Shown piece after piece: positions 52,991-64,000 of a DNA stretch of 64,000 bases. The stretch comes from Bacillus sp. MUM 116 (lineage in GTDB: Bacteria; Bacillota; Bacilli; Bacillales; Cytobacillaceae). The stretch is from positions 16,147 through 80,146 of the forward strand of contig NZ_MLYR01000036.1 of assembly GCF_001866655.1 (NCBI RefSeq), given 5' to 3'. The notes under the pieces were generated by a model, which was not told where the DNA came from, made no database searches, and was given only the letters and a program-made list of their open reading frames with translations. The translations under genes were made by a program, and so were the position numbers. Position 1 is the stretch's first letter. Each line of letters starts with the position of its first letter.

Positions 52991-54880
52991 CTAACCGGCA
53001 TTTTTAATCTGATTGCCAGCAAATTGGCTGTTATACAACTCTGCATAAAATCCGCCTTTTTCAAGCAGTTCTTTATGAGTTCCTTTTTCAATCACCTTGC
53101 CTTGATTCATCACCAATATCAGATCTGCATCCCGGATCGTTGAAAGCCTGTGGGCAATGATAAAACTGGTTCTCCCTTTCATCAAACGGTCCATTGCTTT
53201 TTGGATCTGAACTTCAGTACGTGTATCGACGGAACTGGTAGCTTCATCAAGGATAAGAATCGCCGGGTTTGCCAAAATTGCACGCGCAATCGTCAGTAAT
53301 TGTCTTTGCCCTTGTGAAATGTTAGAAGCTTCTTCATTTAAAATTGTGTCATACCCATCAGGGAGTGTCCGGATAAAATGATCAGCAAAGGCAGCATCGG
53401 ATGCAGAGATAATTTCATCCTCCCCTGCCCCCTCTTTTCCATAGGCGATATTATCACGAATCGTACTATTGAATAGCCACGTATCCTGCAAGACCATTCC
53501 AAATAGATTTCTTAAATGCTCCCGTTTTAAATCACGAATATCAATCCCATCAATGAGGATCTGCCCGCCTTGAATTTCGTAGAATCGCATTAATAAATTA
53601 ATCAATGTGGTTTTACCTGCCCCCGTAGGTCCGACAATCGCCACCCTTTGACCCGGTTTCACTTCAATATTCATATCCTCAATTAACGGCTCATTTTCAT
53701 TATAACCGAAGGATACATGATTGAAGACCACTTCCCCTTTTGGTGAGGCTAATACCTTTGCATTAGCCGCTTCAGGAACTTCTTCCACTTCGTCAAGGAT
53801 CTCGAAAACACGTTCTGCACTGGCAATTGTGGATTGGATGACGTTCGCAATCATGGCGGTTTGGGTTATCGGCTGACTAAATTGTCGTGCATATTGAATA
53901 AAGGCCTGAATATCCCCTATCTCAATTGACCTTTTGGTTACCAAAACACCACCAACTACAGAGACCAGTACATAACCGATATTGTTAATAAACGACATAA
54001 TCGGCATAATCATTCCCGAAACGAATTGAGCCTTCCAACCGGAATGATAAAGTTTTTCATTCACTTCTTCAAATTTTTCTATCGATTTATTTTCATAACC
54101 AAACACTTTTACAACCTTATGACCGGTATACATTTCTTCTACATGGCCATTCAACTCTCCAAGTGCTTTTTGCTGTCCTTTAAAATATTGCTGTGATTTT
54201 TTTGCAATGCTAGCCGTGGCTATAAAACTGAGCGGCAGTGTGACAACAACAATCAATGTCATTAACGGACTAATTGATAGCATCATCACAATCACACCGA
54301 TAATCGTGATGACGGATGTTATCAGCTGTGTTAAGCTTTGCTGCAAAGTGGTGCTGATATTATCAATATCGTTCACCGCCCGGCTAAGAATCTCCCCGTG
54401 AGTGCGGGAATCGAAGTATTTTAATGGTAGCCTGTTTAGCTTTTCATCGACTTCCTTGCGGAGATTATAAACCGTTTTTTGTGCTACCCCAGCCATGATG
54501 AATTGCTGAAGATAAGAAAAAATGGAACTTAAAGCATATAGTCCTATCAATAGTAGAATAATATGCCCGATATAGTCGAAATCAATTATTGCTCCCGGAA
54601 CCCCACGAAATTTCAGCATCAATCCTTCAAATAGTTTGGTTGTCGCCTTTCCCATGATTTTCGGGCTAACGATCGAAAATATGGTACTGATAATGGCTGT
54701 GACTAAAACTGCTAACAGCTGGAATTTATGAGGTTTTAAATAGCTTATTAATCTCTTTAATGTTCCTTTAAAATCCTTTGCTTTTTGGACCGGCATCATC
54801 CCGCCACGAAAGCCAAACCCGCCGCCAGGTCCACCGGGTCTTCCTGCGCCAGGTCCATTTTTATGAGTTTCATTGCTCAT
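52991..54880 (-). CDS. Heterodimeric ABC exporter subunit, canonical ATPase half
   Basis: 629 residues. A Gly/Pro-rich N-terminus (AGRPGGPGGGFGFRGGM), six membrane helices, then an ABC domain: Walker A GPTGAGKTT, signature NISQGQRQ, Walker B AILILDEATSSVD with the catalytic Glu, and H-loop IAHRLST. It pairs with the upstream gene as a multidrug-type exporter (YfiB/YfiC-like in Bacillus). Its ATG overlaps the preceding stop by four bases. Confidence 0.9.
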   Translation of the reverse strand: MSNETHKNGPGAGRPGGPGGGFGFRGGMMPVQKAKDFKGTLKRLISYLKPHKFQLLAVLVTAIISTIFSIVSPKIMGKATTKLFEGLMLKFRGVPGAIIDFDYIGHIILLLIGLYALSSIFSYLQQFIMAGVAQKTVYNLRKEVDEKLNRLPLKYFDSRTHGEILSRAVNDIDNISTTLQQSLTQLITSVITIIGVIVMMLSISPLMTLIVVVTLPLSFIATASIAKKSQQYFKGQQKALGELNGHVEEMYTGHKVVKVFGYENKSIEKFEEVNEKLYHSGWKAQFVSGMIMPIMSFINNIGYVLVSVVGGVLVTKRSIEIGDIQAFIQYARQFSQPITQTAMIANVIQSTIASAERVFEILDEVEEVPEAANAKVLASPKGEVVFNHVSFGYNENEPLIEDMNIEVKPGQRVAIVGPTGAGKTTLINLLMRFYEIQGGQILIDGIDIRDLKREHLRNLFGMVLQDTWLFNSTIRDNIAYGKEGAGEDEIISASDAAFADHFIRTLPDGYDTILNEEASNISQGQRQLLTIARAILANPAILILDEATSSVDTRTEVQIQKAMDRLMKGRTSFIIAHRLSTIRDADLILVMNQGKVIEKGTHKELLEKGGFYAELYNSQFAGNQIKNAG

Positions 54881-56604
54881 GCAATCTCCTCCTCAGACAG
54901 CTGTGACATAACAATCTCGCGATAAACTGGACTTGATTCCATCAATTCACGATGCTTTCCGATTCCGCTAATTTCCCCATTGTCTAAAACAATGATTTGG
55001 TCAGCATCCATAATTGTACTTACCCGCTGTGCAACGATTAGGACAGCTGCATTTTCTGTTTCCTTTTTTAATGCTGATCGAAGCATGGCATCCGTTTTAA
55101 AATCCAAAGCTGAAAAGCTGTCATCAAAAATATAGATTTCTGGCTTCCGAACAAGTGCTCTGGAAATTGACAAACGCTGTTTTTGACCTCCGGAAACATT
55201 AGTTCCCCCCTGGGCAATAACGGAGTCAAAGCCATCTGGCATATTATTAATAAATTCAGATGCTTGTGCAATTTCCGCGGCATGCTTGACTTCTGCCTCG
55301 GTTGCATTTTCTTTACCAAATCGAATATTTTCCGCAATTGTTCCCGTAAACAGCACGGCCATTTGCGGCACAAAGCCAATCTTTTCTCTTAAACATTCCT
55401 GTGATATTTCTCGAACATCAACTCCATCCACCAATACCTTTCCATGATCAACATCATAAAATCGAGGAATTAGATTGATTAGTGTTGATTTTCCAGACCC
55501 GGTCCCACCGATAATGGCGGTTACTTCACCAGGCTTCATGGAAAAAGAAATATTCGATAATGCCGGCATTTCTGCACCAGGATAACTAAAAGTAACATTT
55601 TGAAACTCAACATACCCTTTCTTTTCTTTAGGAGAAACGGGTGCAGACGGGTCTGAAATATCTGCTGTCATATCAAAGACTTCATTAATCCTGCCTGCGG
55701 AAACTGATGCACGGGGAATCATCACAAACATCATTGAGAGCATGATGAATGAAAACATGATTTGCATGGCATATTGAATAAATGCCATCATATCTCCAAC
55801 TTCCATATGTCCGTTTGAAATACGGATGCCACCAAACCAAATAATTGCGACCGTTGTTAAGTTCAGAACAATCATCATAATCGGCATCATTGACGCCATG
55901 ATCTTATTCACTTTAATCGCCGTTTCGGTTAAATCAAGGTTTGCGGCATCAAAGCGTTTTTTCTCATGTTCCACTCGGTTAAAGGAACGGACCACACGGA
56001 TACCGGTCAAATTTTCTCTTAATACACGGTTCAAATTATCAAGTTTAACCTGCATCACTTTAAAAAGAGGCATCCCTTTTTTAGCAATGATTACAATAGC
56101 GAGCACCAAAATAGGTATAGAAACAGCAAGAACCAAGGTCAATTTGGCATCTTTTGAAATGGCCATGATAATTCCGCCGATACACATCATCGGAGCCATT
56201 ACCATCATTCTCAGCATCATGACGAGTACTTGCTGTACCTGAGTGATATCATTGGTAGTTCTAGTGATTAATGAAGCCGTACCGATTTTATCAAACTCAT
56301 GTAAGGAAAAATCACCAACATGCTTAAACACTTTACTTCTTAGGGTTTTGCCGAAACCGGACGCGACTTTTGCCGAAAAAAAGCTGGCTGTAACAGAACA
56401 AATCATTCCCCCTGAAGCAACCATCAGCATATATCCACCAATTTTCCAGATATAGTACGTATCACCTTTGACTACACCTTTATCTACGATATCTGACATT
56501 AACGTCGGTAAATACAATTCTGATAAGGATTGTAGGAGAATGAGGATAAGGACTGCAAGAATCGTAAGTCTGAATGGTTTTAAAAATTTTCTTAATTTAA
56601 TCAA
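54877..56604 (-). CDS. Heterodimeric ABC exporter subunit, degenerate-site half
   Basis: 575 residues, six membrane helices and an ABC domain: Walker A GGTGSGKST, signature NVSGGQKQR, Walker B EIYIFDDSFSALD, and VAQRVST in which Gln replaces the H-loop His. Asp in place of the catalytic Glu, plus the lost switch His, mark the degenerate nucleotide site seen in one half of heterodimeric exporters. It follows a MarR regulator by 18 bp. Confidence 0.9.
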   Translation of the reverse strand: MIKLRKFLKPFRLTILAVLILILLQSLSELYLPTLMSDIVDKGVVKGDTYYIWKIGGYMLMVASGGMICSVTASFFSAKVASGFGKTLRSKVFKHVGDFSLHEFDKIGTASLITRTTNDITQVQQVLVMMLRMMVMAPMMCIGGIIMAISKDAKLTLVLAVSIPILVLAIVIIAKKGMPLFKVMQVKLDNLNRVLRENLTGIRVVRSFNRVEHEKKRFDAANLDLTETAIKVNKIMASMMPIMMIVLNLTTVAIIWFGGIRISNGHMEVGDMMAFIQYAMQIMFSFIMLSMMFVMIPRASVSAGRINEVFDMTADISDPSAPVSPKEKKGYVEFQNVTFSYPGAEMPALSNISFSMKPGEVTAIIGGTGSGKSTLINLIPRFYDVDHGKVLVDGVDVREISQECLREKIGFVPQMAVLFTGTIAENIRFGKENATEAEVKHAAEIAQASEFINNMPDGFDSVIAQGGTNVSGGQKQRLSISRALVRKPEIYIFDDSFSALDFKTDAMLRSALKKETENAAVLIVAQRVSTIMDADQIIVLDNGEISGIGKHRELMESSPVYREIVMSQLSEEEIA

Positions 56605-56622
56605 ATACGATCACACCTTTCA

Positions 56623-57081
56623 TCAGTGACTCAATTCATGAAAATATTCAATGACCTTAGATAATAATTCAGCCAGTTTCTCGCTGTCTTCCTCTCCTAG
56701 ATGATCAATCAACCCCCGAAATGTTTCGGCAAAAGCCTTTCTTGCCTGGATTGTAGCTTCCATTCCCTTTTCCGAAAGTTTAATTTTTACAGCTCTTCTA
56801 TCATCGGGGTCAATCTGTCTCTCAACTAAGCCGTCTTTTTCAAGTATGTTAATGATTTGTGTGACGGTGGGCGGGGTAACCTGTAATTTTTGACTAATTT
56901 CGGAAACCTTCATATTGGGTCTTCCTTCGGATATTCCTCGTTGAATCGTAGCAAGGACCTTAAATTCACTTGGATTATATCCTGCAATTTTCCTGTCATG
57001 CCATCCAGTCTTCCTGAATTGCATAAAAACTTTAAGAAGCTTTTGGGCTGTGGTGCTCTCTAAATCCGTCATCTTTACCAC
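56623..57081 (-). CDS. MarR-family regulator
   Basis: 152 residues. Winged helix VSEISQKLQVTPPTVTQIIN, the wing DPDDRRAVKIKLSEKG, and flanking dimer helices. GGTGGTAAAG precedes the ATG. First gene of the operon with the ABC exporter; it likely represses the operon and releases on a toxic ligand. Confidence 0.9.
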   Translation of the reverse strand: MVKMTDLESTTAQKLLKVFMQFRKTGWHDRKIAGYNPSEFKVLATIQRGISEGRPNMKVSEISQKLQVTPPTVTQIINILEKDGLVERQIDPDDRRAVKIKLSEKGMEATIQARKAFAETFRGLIDHLGEEDSEKLAELLSKVIEYFHELSH

Positions 57082-57246
57082 CTCGTTTTTCCCTTCGTAT
57101 TCTAATAGTTAGGTAACTAATCTATTTGTAAACCTAAGTATATTCTTTTCCAATTATAAGGTCAAATTAGAAATTAATGAGAATCGTAGGTGGCATAAGT
57201 GTTGCGAACTCATTGTTTTTTTCGAAAATGGTTGTTTAAGATTATT

Positions 57247-57558
57247 ATAAACGCCCGAAACATCAATTTTATTAGGGGCATTGTCGCCTAGGCCGCCTAT
57301 AAAGGACCGAACCTATACCTTTTAGAAAATAACGGTCGCCTAGACCGCCTATAGACGTCCAAACCTATACTTTTTAAAAGAGAACGGCCACGTAGACCGC
57401 CAATAAACGCCCGAACCTATACTTTTTAGAAGAGAACGGTCGCTTAGACCGCCAATAAACGCCCGAACCTATACTTTTTAGAAGAGAACGGTCGCTTAGA
57501 CCGCCAATAAACGCCCGAACCTATAATTTTTAAAAGGGAACAGTCGCTTAGAATTTTG
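57247..57558. repeat. 52-bp tandem repeat, about five to six copies
   Basis: Unit starts at 57277, 57329, 57381, 57433 and 57485, exactly 52 bases apart, with partial units outside. The last two full units are nearly identical. Each contains CGGTCGCTTAGACCG (stem CGGTC / GACCG), then AATAAACGCCCGAACCTATA. It fills the gap between the MarR promoter and the parC end. Confidence 0.9.
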
Positions 57559-57566
57559 ATTTATTC

Positions 57567-57602
57567 AAAAAAAGAGACAGCTCCCTAAATAAGAGCTGTC
57601 TC
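57567..57602 (-). terminator. Terminator of parEC
   Basis: GAGACAGCTC / GAGCTGTCTC stem followed on the minus strand by seven T. Confidence 0.88.
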
Positions 57603-57613
57603 AGTATAAAAAC

Positions 57614-60052
57614 TTATTCCCCTGAATTTTCAGGTGCAATTACTTTCCAAATCTCTGTGGCCTTGCCGTGTTCACCTTCATCCAGAACAAACGAGCCGTT
57701 CGAGTATCGGTCACTAAAACGGATATCAGCAACCGTTACATTTTCTGTAAATCCTTTTTCCGTATGAACAAATATAACAGCTAGTTCTTGAGCAGTCACG
57801 AATCCGATGATTCGGTGCGGGTTGTTTTTCAATTCTCTTAGAATGACAACGCCTCTCTTAGCTCTTGATGCCAGTTCAAATTCCTTTAACTTCATCTTTT
57901 TCATAGAGCCGCGTTGAGTGGCAATCACAATCGATTCATTACTACCCGGTGTAAGCACTTTTCCACCGATTACGTAATCGTCATCTTTTAAATTAATTCC
58001 CTTCACGCCTGCAGCACGAACTCCAACAATGCTAATCTCCTCTTCAGCAAACCATAATGCATAACCCAATTGAGTGACGAGGAAGACTTCCAGTGATCCA
58101 TCAGTAAGATGAACATCCACGACTTGGTCGTCTTCTTTTAGGTTAATGCCGACAAGAGGTTTGGAATAACGCTGGGCTTTGTACGCTTTTAGTTCAGTCT
58201 TTTTCACCATGCCATTTTTGGTGATAAACACTAAAAATGCATTCGTTTCAAAATCTTTTACCGGGATTGCTTGGATAATTTCTTCATCCCGTTCAATTGG
58301 AATAATATTGGCGACATGCTGTCCAAGGTCCTTCCAACGGATATCAGGCAGCTCATGAACAGGACAGAATAAGTAATTCCCCTTATTGGTAAAGAGAAGT
58401 AAAACATTTTTTGTATTCATATCCAACTGTGCTAATAAACGGTCCGTATCCTTCATTGCCAGATCTTGTCCATTTGAAGCGGCATACGAACGCTGGCTTG
58501 TCCGTTTGACATAACCATCTTTCGTAACTGTGACAATTACATCCTCACTTGGTACCATGACTTCCAAATTAATTTTTAACTCTTCAATTTCTGCTACAAT
58601 TTTTGAACGGCGCTCATCGGCAAAGCGTTTTTTCACATCTTTTAACTCTTTTTTAATGACAGAAAGCAGCTTTTTCTCACTTGCTAAAATCGCTGTCCAC
58701 TCCTCGATTTTCTTCGCCAGTTCTTCTGCTTCGTTCTGGAGCGCTGTAATATCCGTATTCGTTAAACGGTAGAGCTGTAAGGACACAATCGCTTCAGCCT
58801 GTAGCTCTGTAAATCCGAATTTCGTGATTAAGTTATCTTTTGCATCCCGTTTGTCCTTTGATGCACGGATGGTGGCGATTACTTCATCCAGAATTGATAA
58901 GGCCTTCATTAAACCTTCAACAATATGTTGACGTTCCATCGCCTTATTTAAATCAAACTCTGTTCTTCTTGTCACAACTTCTTTTTGATGATCAATATAG
59001 GCATCAAGAAAGTCTCGAAGCCCCATTTGCTTAGGTCGCTTATTGTATATTGCGACCATATTAAAATTATAGGCAACTTGAAGGTCGCTATTTTTATATA
59101 AGTAATTTAAGACGCCCTCTGCATCTGCATCCTTTTTTAATTCGATGACAATACGTAGACCGGTTCGGTCTGTTTCATCGCGAACCTCAGAAATTCCCTC
59201 AACTTTTCTGTCTAAACGGAACTCATCAATTTTTTTCACGAGATTTGCTTTATTTACTTCATACGGGATTTCCGTAATAACGATTTGCTGCTTGCCGCCG
59301 CGGATTTCTTCAATCTCGGCTTTACTGCGGACAATGATTTTCCCTTTACCAGTTTCATAAGCTTTTTTAATGCCGTCTATACCTTGAATAATCCCGCCAG
59401 TTGGAAAATCTGGACCTTTGATAATGGTCATCAACTCATCAACCGTCACATCAGGCTGGTCCATTTTCATGATTACACCATCAATGACTTCTCCAAGATG
59501 GTGCGGTGGAATTTCCGTTGCATAACCGGCAGAAATACCGGTTGAACCATTGACAAGCAGGTTTGGAAACATTGCAGGAAGAACGGTTGGTTCCTTAGAG
59601 GTATCATCAAAATTCGGGATAAATTCAACTGTGTTTTTGTCAATATCACGTAAGAGTTCAGCAGCAATCGCAGGTAATCTTGCTTCCGTGTAACGCATAG
59701 CCGCCGGAGGATCACCGTCGACACTCCCGTTATTCCCATGCATTTCAACAAGAACGTTCCGAACCTTCCAGTCCTGACTCATCCTTACCATTGCTTCATA
59801 TACAGAAGAGTCTCCGTGAGGGTGATAGTTACCGATAACATTACCGACCGTTTTTGCTGATTTCCGGAACCCTTTTTCATGCGTGTTGCCTTCTACATGC
59901 ATCGCATAAAGAATTCTTCGTTGAACTGGTTTTAACCCATCGCGTGCATCCGGCAGGGCACGTTCTTGAATAATATATTTACTGTATCTGCCAAAACGAT
60001 CACCAAGTACGTCTTCTAAAGGCAGGTCACGAAATTTTTCTGTTGCGCTCAT
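57614..60052 (-). CDS. DNA topoisomerase IV subunit A, ParC (GrlA)
   Basis: 812 residues. GyrA/ParC fold: quinolone region [13 protein letters not shown] with Ser82 and Glu86 intact (susceptible type at the positions equal to S80 and E84 of S. aureus), active-site Tyr121 in RYTEARL, and C-terminal beta-pinwheel repeats. Decatenates daughter chromosomes. It overlaps parE by four bases. The lack of an acidic GyrA-style tail and the partner ParE identify it as ParC. Confidence 0.96.
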   Translation of the reverse strand: MSATEKFRDLPLEDVLGDRFGRYSKYIIQERALPDARDGLKPVQRRILYAMHVEGNTHEKGFRKSAKTVGNVIGNYHPHGDSSVYEAMVRMSQDWKVRNVLVEMHGNNGSVDGDPPAAMRYTEARLPAIAAELLRDIDKNTVEFIPNFDDTSKEPTVLPAMFPNLLVNGSTGISAGYATEIPPHHLGEVIDGVIMKMDQPDVTVDELMTIIKGPDFPTGGIIQGIDGIKKAYETGKGKIIVRSKAEIEEIRGGKQQIVITEIPYEVNKANLVKKIDEFRLDRKVEGISEVRDETDRTGLRIVIELKKDADAEGVLNYLYKNSDLQVAYNFNMVAIYNKRPKQMGLRDFLDAYIDHQKEVVTRRTEFDLNKAMERQHIVEGLMKALSILDEVIATIRASKDKRDAKDNLITKFGFTELQAEAIVSLQLYRLTNTDITALQNEAEELAKKIEEWTAILASEKKLLSVIKKELKDVKKRFADERRSKIVAEIEELKINLEVMVPSEDVIVTVTKDGYVKRTSQRSYAASNGQDLAMKDTDRLLAQLDMNTKNVLLLFTNKGNYLFCPVHELPDIRWKDLGQHVANIIPIERDEEIIQAIPVKDFETNAFLVFITKNGMVKKTELKAYKAQRYSKPLVGINLKEDDQVVDVHLTDGSLEVFLVTQLGYALWFAEEEISIVGVRAAGVKGINLKDDDYVIGGKVLTPGSNESIVIATQRGSMKKMKLKEFELASRAKRGVVILRELKNNPHRIIGFVTAQELAVIFVHTEKGFTENVTVADIRFSDRYSNGSFVLDEGEHGKATEIWKVIAPENSGE

Positions 60053-62028
60053 TCTTCAGATTCCCCCTCGGTGACCATGATATTTTCATTTTCCAGGATC
60101 GTGTCTTGCTCATCAAGTGTAAACGCGACATTGCTTTCAATCCATTTCCGTCGCGGTTCAACCTTGTCACCCATAAGCGTGGTTACACGCCGTTCCGCTC
60201 TTGCAAGATCATCAATTTTAACACGGATTAACGTCCTCGTTTCCGGATCCATGGTGGTTTCCCATAACTGGTCCGCATTCATTTCTCCTAAACCTTTATA
60301 ACGCTGGATGATATAGCCGCGTCCGACTTTTTTGATGGCTGTTTGCAGTTCATCCTCGTTCCAGGCATATTCAATGATTTCTTTTTTTCCGGACCCCTTG
60401 CTCACCTTATATAACGGTGGAAGGGCGATAAATACTTTTCCTGCTTCCAGAAGAGGCTTCATATAGCGGTAAAAGAACGTTAATAATAATACTTGAATAT
60501 GGGCACCATCTGTATCCGCATCAGTCATAATGACAATTTTATCGTAATTGATGTCCTCAACATTAAAGTCAGCACCTACACCACCGCCAATGGCATGGAT
60601 AATTGTATTGATTTCCTCGTTTTTAAAAATATCGGAAAGCTTTGCTTTTTCGGTATTGATGACTTTACCTCGTAACGGAAGTACGGCTTGGAAACGGCGG
60701 TCTCGTCCTTGTTTCGCAGAACCGCCTGCAGAATCTCCCTCGACCAAATAAAGCTCATTTTTTTGTGGGTTCCGGGATTGTGCAGGAGTAAGTTTCCCAG
60801 AAAGAACGGTTTCGGAACGTTTACGCTTTTTGCCGCTCCTCGCGTCTTCACGGGCTTTTCTTGCTGCTTCACGGGCCTGATAGGCTTTAATTGATTTTTT
60901 AATTAGTAAAGAGCTAATATCAGGATTTTCTTCTAGGAAATATGAAAGATGTTCTGATACAACACTATCAACTGAAGATCTTGCTTCACTCGTCCCCAAT
61001 TTTCCTTTTGTTTGTCCTTCAAACTGCAGGAGTTCCTCTGGAATGCGGACTGAGATAATCGCGGAAAGCCCTTCACGGATATCGGCACCATCAAGGTTTT
61101 TATCTTTTTCTTTCAATAGGTTAACCTTGCGAGCATAATCATTGAACACCCGGGTCATGGCCGTCTTTGATCCTGCTTCATGGGTACCACCATCTTTTGT
61201 TCGAACGTTATTGACAAATGAAAGGACATTTTCGGAGTAGCCATCGTTAAATTGAAAGGCAAATTCGACTTCAATCCCGTTTTGGGCACCTTCAAAACTA
61301 ACCACGGGATGCAGAACATCCTTTTCCTCGTTTAAATATTCAACAAACGCTTCAATTCCATTTTCGTAATGAAATACTTCACGGACATCATGGCGTTCAT
61401 CATGAATTTCAATTTTTAAACCTTTTAAAAGAAAGGCGGATTCTCTTAACCTCTCACATAATATTTCAAAGTTATAAGTGGTAGTCGAAAAGATGGTTGG
61501 ATCCGGCTTAAAATGAATTGTGGTTCCTGTCTGGTTGGTTTTGCCGATTTTTTCAAGCGTGGTTACCGGCTTCCCGCCGTGTTCAAAACGCTGCTCATAA
61601 ACAAAACCATCACGTTTGATGGTTACGGTTAACCATTCGGACAAGGCATTGACAACAGAAGCCCCTACACCATGCAGCCCTCCGCTTGTTTTATACCCGC
61701 CTTGACCAAATTTTCCCCCAGCATGAAGAACAGTTAAGATGACCTCAGGTGTTGGCTTCCCCATTTTATGCATTCCTGTCGGCATCCCACGGCCTTTATC
61801 TACCACACTAATCGAGTTGTCCTTGTGTATTTTAACGATGATTTGGTCTCCAAAGCCACCAAGTGCCTCATCGACGGAGTTGTCGACAATTTCATAAACA
61901 AGATGGTGGAGACCTCGGGAATCGGTACTGCCAATATACATACCAGGACGCTTCCGGACTGCCTCCAATCCTTCCAGCACTTGTATGGCATCATCATTAT
62001 AATCAAAAGTTTGCTGAGTTCTTGCCAC
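60049..62028 (-). CDS. DNA topoisomerase IV subunit B, ParE (GrlB)
   Basis: 659 residues from GTG at 62028 with AAAGGGG upstream; the in-frame ATG at 62055 has no site and would add nine residues. GHKL ATPase ([36 protein letters not shown]), Toprim ([28 protein letters not shown]) and the C-terminal [19 protein letters not shown]. Coupled to parC. Confidence 0.95.
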   Translation of the reverse strand: MARTQQTFDYNDDAIQVLEGLEAVRKRPGMYIGSTDSRGLHHLVYEIVDNSVDEALGGFGDQIIVKIHKDNSISVVDKGRGMPTGMHKMGKPTPEVILTVLHAGGKFGQGGYKTSGGLHGVGASVVNALSEWLTVTIKRDGFVYEQRFEHGGKPVTTLEKIGKTNQTGTTIHFKPDPTIFSTTTYNFEILCERLRESAFLLKGLKIEIHDERHDVREVFHYENGIEAFVEYLNEEKDVLHPVVSFEGAQNGIEVEFAFQFNDGYSENVLSFVNNVRTKDGGTHEAGSKTAMTRVFNDYARKVNLLKEKDKNLDGADIREGLSAIISVRIPEELLQFEGQTKGKLGTSEARSSVDSVVSEHLSYFLEENPDISSLLIKKSIKAYQAREAARKAREDARSGKKRKRSETVLSGKLTPAQSRNPQKNELYLVEGDSAGGSAKQGRDRRFQAVLPLRGKVINTEKAKLSDIFKNEEINTIIHAIGGGVGADFNVEDINYDKIVIMTDADTDGAHIQVLLLTFFYRYMKPLLEAGKVFIALPPLYKVSKGSGKKEIIEYAWNEDELQTAIKKVGRGYIIQRYKGLGEMNADQLWETTMDPETRTLIRVKIDDLARAERRVTTLMGDKVEPRRKWIESNVAFTLDEQDTILENENIMVTEGESEE

Positions 62029-62316
62029 TAAAATACCCCTTTCATCCCTTACCAAAAGAAAATTGCTTATCTAAAGTAGTTAATAAAGCATTCGTTTAAA
62101 AGAATCGATATTCCTCTAAAGTTTTTAAATTAGAACGAATGTTTGCCGTCTTATTTTAACATATTTCTTGCGGCGTCTATGCTTAATTGTAGCGATTTAT
62201 TTCAATTTGGCAAATATGTTCACTAAAAGACCTTTATTTTATCATGAATTCTTGACAATTTATTTGGAAAGTAAAAACAAAAAAACTGCTTTTTTAGCAG
62301 TTTTTTTAATGGTTTT
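62029..62316. other. Promoter region of parE
   Basis: No gene. It includes the yneT terminator (62282-62310) and the upstream region of parE; no specific operator is recognised. Confidence 0.5.
62282..62310 (-). terminator. Terminator of yneT
   Basis: ACTGCT / AGCAGT stem, with T-runs on both sides. Confidence 0.8.
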
Positions 62317-62730
62317 TTATTTTGTTAGCGCATGCTCTACTTTAATGCAGCGATCCATAATGACAGTACGGCCCTTTTCCTTTAAAAATTGATAAGCCTC
62401 TTCATTTATGCATCCTTGCTGTGCCCAAAAAATATCACAGTCGATTTCTGCAAATTCCTTCGCTACATCCATTAATTGTTCCGAACGGCGGAAGACATTT
62501 ACGATATCAATTGGTCCTTTGATATCTTTTAGGGAAGCTACAGCTTTTACGCCTAGCGATTCATCAATCGTTGGATTGACAGGAATAATTTCATAGCCCG
62601 CCTTTTGCATTGCTTCCGATACCATATAAGACGTGCGGTCCGGATTATTGCTTAATCCAATTACCGCAATTCTTTTTGCCTTTTTTAACATCGCACCCAA
62701 TTCGGCACGACTAGGATTTTCAATTGCCAT
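62317..62730 (-). CDS. CoA-binding (YneT-like) protein
   Basis: 137 residues with a Rossmann CoA-binding domain: IAVIGLSNNPDRTSYMVSEA, VNPTIDESLG, VNVFRRSEQ and IFWAQQGCIN. Same position, upstream of parE, as yneT in B. subtilis. Cytosolic; the physiological role is not known. Confidence 0.9.
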   Translation of the reverse strand: MAIENPSRAELGAMLKKAKRIAVIGLSNNPDRTSYMVSEAMQKAGYEIIPVNPTIDESLGVKAVASLKDIKGPIDIVNVFRRSEQLMDVAKEFAEIDCDIFWAQQGCINEEAYQFLKEKGRTVIMDRCIKVEHALTK

Positions 62731-62864
62731 TTATGCCACTTCCTTCATCCTTTTCCTCTATTTTACCTCTTTCGCAAGCGAAAGCCAAAAAACTATGCTT
62801 AATTTATTTAATGGATTTCTGAGGTCTTGTGCTATTTTGCGTATTTAGAAAGACTTAAATCGCT

Positions 62865-63684
62865 TCATGAAGCTGTTTTTGGAACGGAAAGGCGATACTG
62901 AGTTCCATCGCCAATATTATCTGCCGAAATCGAGCCCTTCATGTTTTTAAGAATGACCTTGGGAATGTAGAAAACATTTTTTTTGGTATCCTGAGTCCAA
63001 GTGGAATCATTTGAGTCAAATATTGTTGAAAGAATTTCGGGTTCAAGGCCGCCGGCATTATCGATGATTTCGGCAATCAGGTGGTCTTTAGTTTCATTGA
63101 TCGTGATAAATAATTTTCGGTCTTTTATTTCTCGGACCACAAATGTATCTCTTATAGTGGTTAAGAGATTGAGGACTACCTGACTAAATTCATTTGGGTA
63201 ACCATAGGCCTTTTGCTGCTCCCTGTATTCAAAGTAAACCCGAATTTCATGTTTTTTTAGAAAAAAAGGAGAAAATGGATAATGCTGCCTCAATCGATTC
63301 TGCCAGTGAAAACGCAGATTTTTCTTTATTTGGCCGATAAAAATTGCGACATTCCTGAATAGTTCCGGCCAAAAAATCAATTAATATCATGCTCTCATTT
63401 GTAAATTGGTCCATGTACCGAACGTTCAATTCTCCGAATCTTTGTGTATCCCTTATGTCTTGGATTAATAGTGACAAATGATTAAGGGGCTGGCGCCATT
63501 GATGTCCAATACTTACGATGGTTTCACCCATCACAGCAAGCTTTGCCTGCTGAATCAACATTTGATCCTTCTGTCTGTTTTTGGCTATCTCTTCTTGAAT
63601 TCGGTTTTCTAATATTTTAATGATAGCTTCGTATTTTTCGGTCTGTCCATGACAGGCATCATCACTTTTCTTTTGCTTTTTCAT
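62865..63684 (-). pseudogene. Soluble sensor histidine kinase, split by a T7 run
   Basis: The upstream frame (63684-63247) has a coiled-coil start, H-box VSIGHQWRQPLNHLSLL and helix 2. At the T7 run (about 63264-63270, minus strand) the frame changes; the other frame continues FFLKKHEIRVYFEYREQQKA, N-box NEFSQVVLNLL and G-box EIIDNAGGLEPEI, ending at 62865. With one extra T the gene is a 270-residue kinase without membrane segments. In the N-box the second Asn and Ala of NxxNA are replaced, so activity may be weak. Confidence 0.65.
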
Positions 63685-64000
63685 TGATTACCACCTCTTT
63701 CAATAGGTACTTGATTATATGTAACAAAACCGACCATTCGCTATGTCGAATCGGCCGGCTCTATCCATTGTTTTTCCTTTTATGTTACTTAAATTATATT
63801 TGCGTATACATGTGCAAGCAATAATGTATCAAATCTTTTGAAAAATCTTCATATTTTTGTAATGAATTTGCCTTTATTTGTTCTATTTTTTGATAAGGCT
63901 CTTTTCGTAAACTTTGTTGCTTTTGGACGTTAATAAAGGCCGAATACTTAAGTTTCTAGGCAATGTTCGCAAATGTTCTTACGAAAAGATGCCACGAAGC
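63685..64000. other. Right edge, no gene recognised
   Basis: A hairpin-like CCGACCATTCG / CGAATCGGCCGG lies at about 63731-63757. No coding sequence supported to the end of the window. Confidence 0.45.

Noticed and set aside
57247..57558. CRISPR array
   Set aside because: The units are contiguous 52-bp tandem copies without unique spacers, and no cas genes are near.

Overview
The window looks like a low-GC Firmicute chromosome of the Bacillaceae (Bacillus / Neobacillus type). Pointers are AGGAGG-type ribosome binding sites, TTG and GTG starts, T-tailed hairpin terminators, a replication terminator protein (rtp), the yneT-parE-parC order known from Bacillus subtilis, and PhoP-style 11-bp repeat boxes. 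A species cannot be named from the sequence alone.

Layout. 0-9 kb is decayed: an internally deleted IS231, two broken nucleobase deaminase genes, one intact DHA2 efflux pump, remnants of an acetamidase/formamidase and a GntR-type regulator, hairpin repeats, and tiny ORFs. 7.5-19.2 kb is a sigma-54 island: a PAS/AAA+/Fis activator, a textbook -24/-12 promoter, a dipeptide/oligopeptide-type ABC transporter, and a pair of xylose-isomerase-like TIM-barrel genes present twice, once on each side of the transporter, with the upstream copy half decayed. 19.4-32 kb is a second patchwork: group II intron, resolvase, ThiW, UvrX and DinB fragments, a 105-bp repeat in inverted pair, an EamA exporter divergent from an Lrp/AsnC regulator, an IS110/IS1111-type insertion sequence with a GC-rich structured tail, and several small genes. 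32.2-44.3 kb is a complete phosphonate (C-P lyase) locus: PHP phosphodiesterase, hexapeptide transferase, PhnF, PhnGHIJK, PhnM, PhnL and the PhnDCEE transporter. pstS follows. Pho-box-like 11-bp repeats precede the PHP gene, phnG and pstS.

45.9-49.3 kb has the signs of the replication terminus: two rtp copies (one broken), a Ter-like site upstream of the first, a XerS-type recombinase, and just after it a site whose 11-bp arm equals the XerD arm of B. subtilis dif. Nearly all genes from 9.4 to 49.2 kb are on the plus strand and all genes from 49.4 to 63.7 kb are on the minus strand, so transcription polarity flips at the candidate dif. The minus-strand arm holds a PH-domain gene, an M20 amidohydrolase plus MFS transporter behind a second sigma-54 promoter, a heterodimeric ABC exporter with a MarR regulator, a 52-bp tandem repeat, parC-parE, yneT and a split histidine kinase.

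Caution: at least six genes are broken by a one-base change in an A or T run. Some of these may be sequencing or assembly errors and should be checked against reads before being called pseudogenes.
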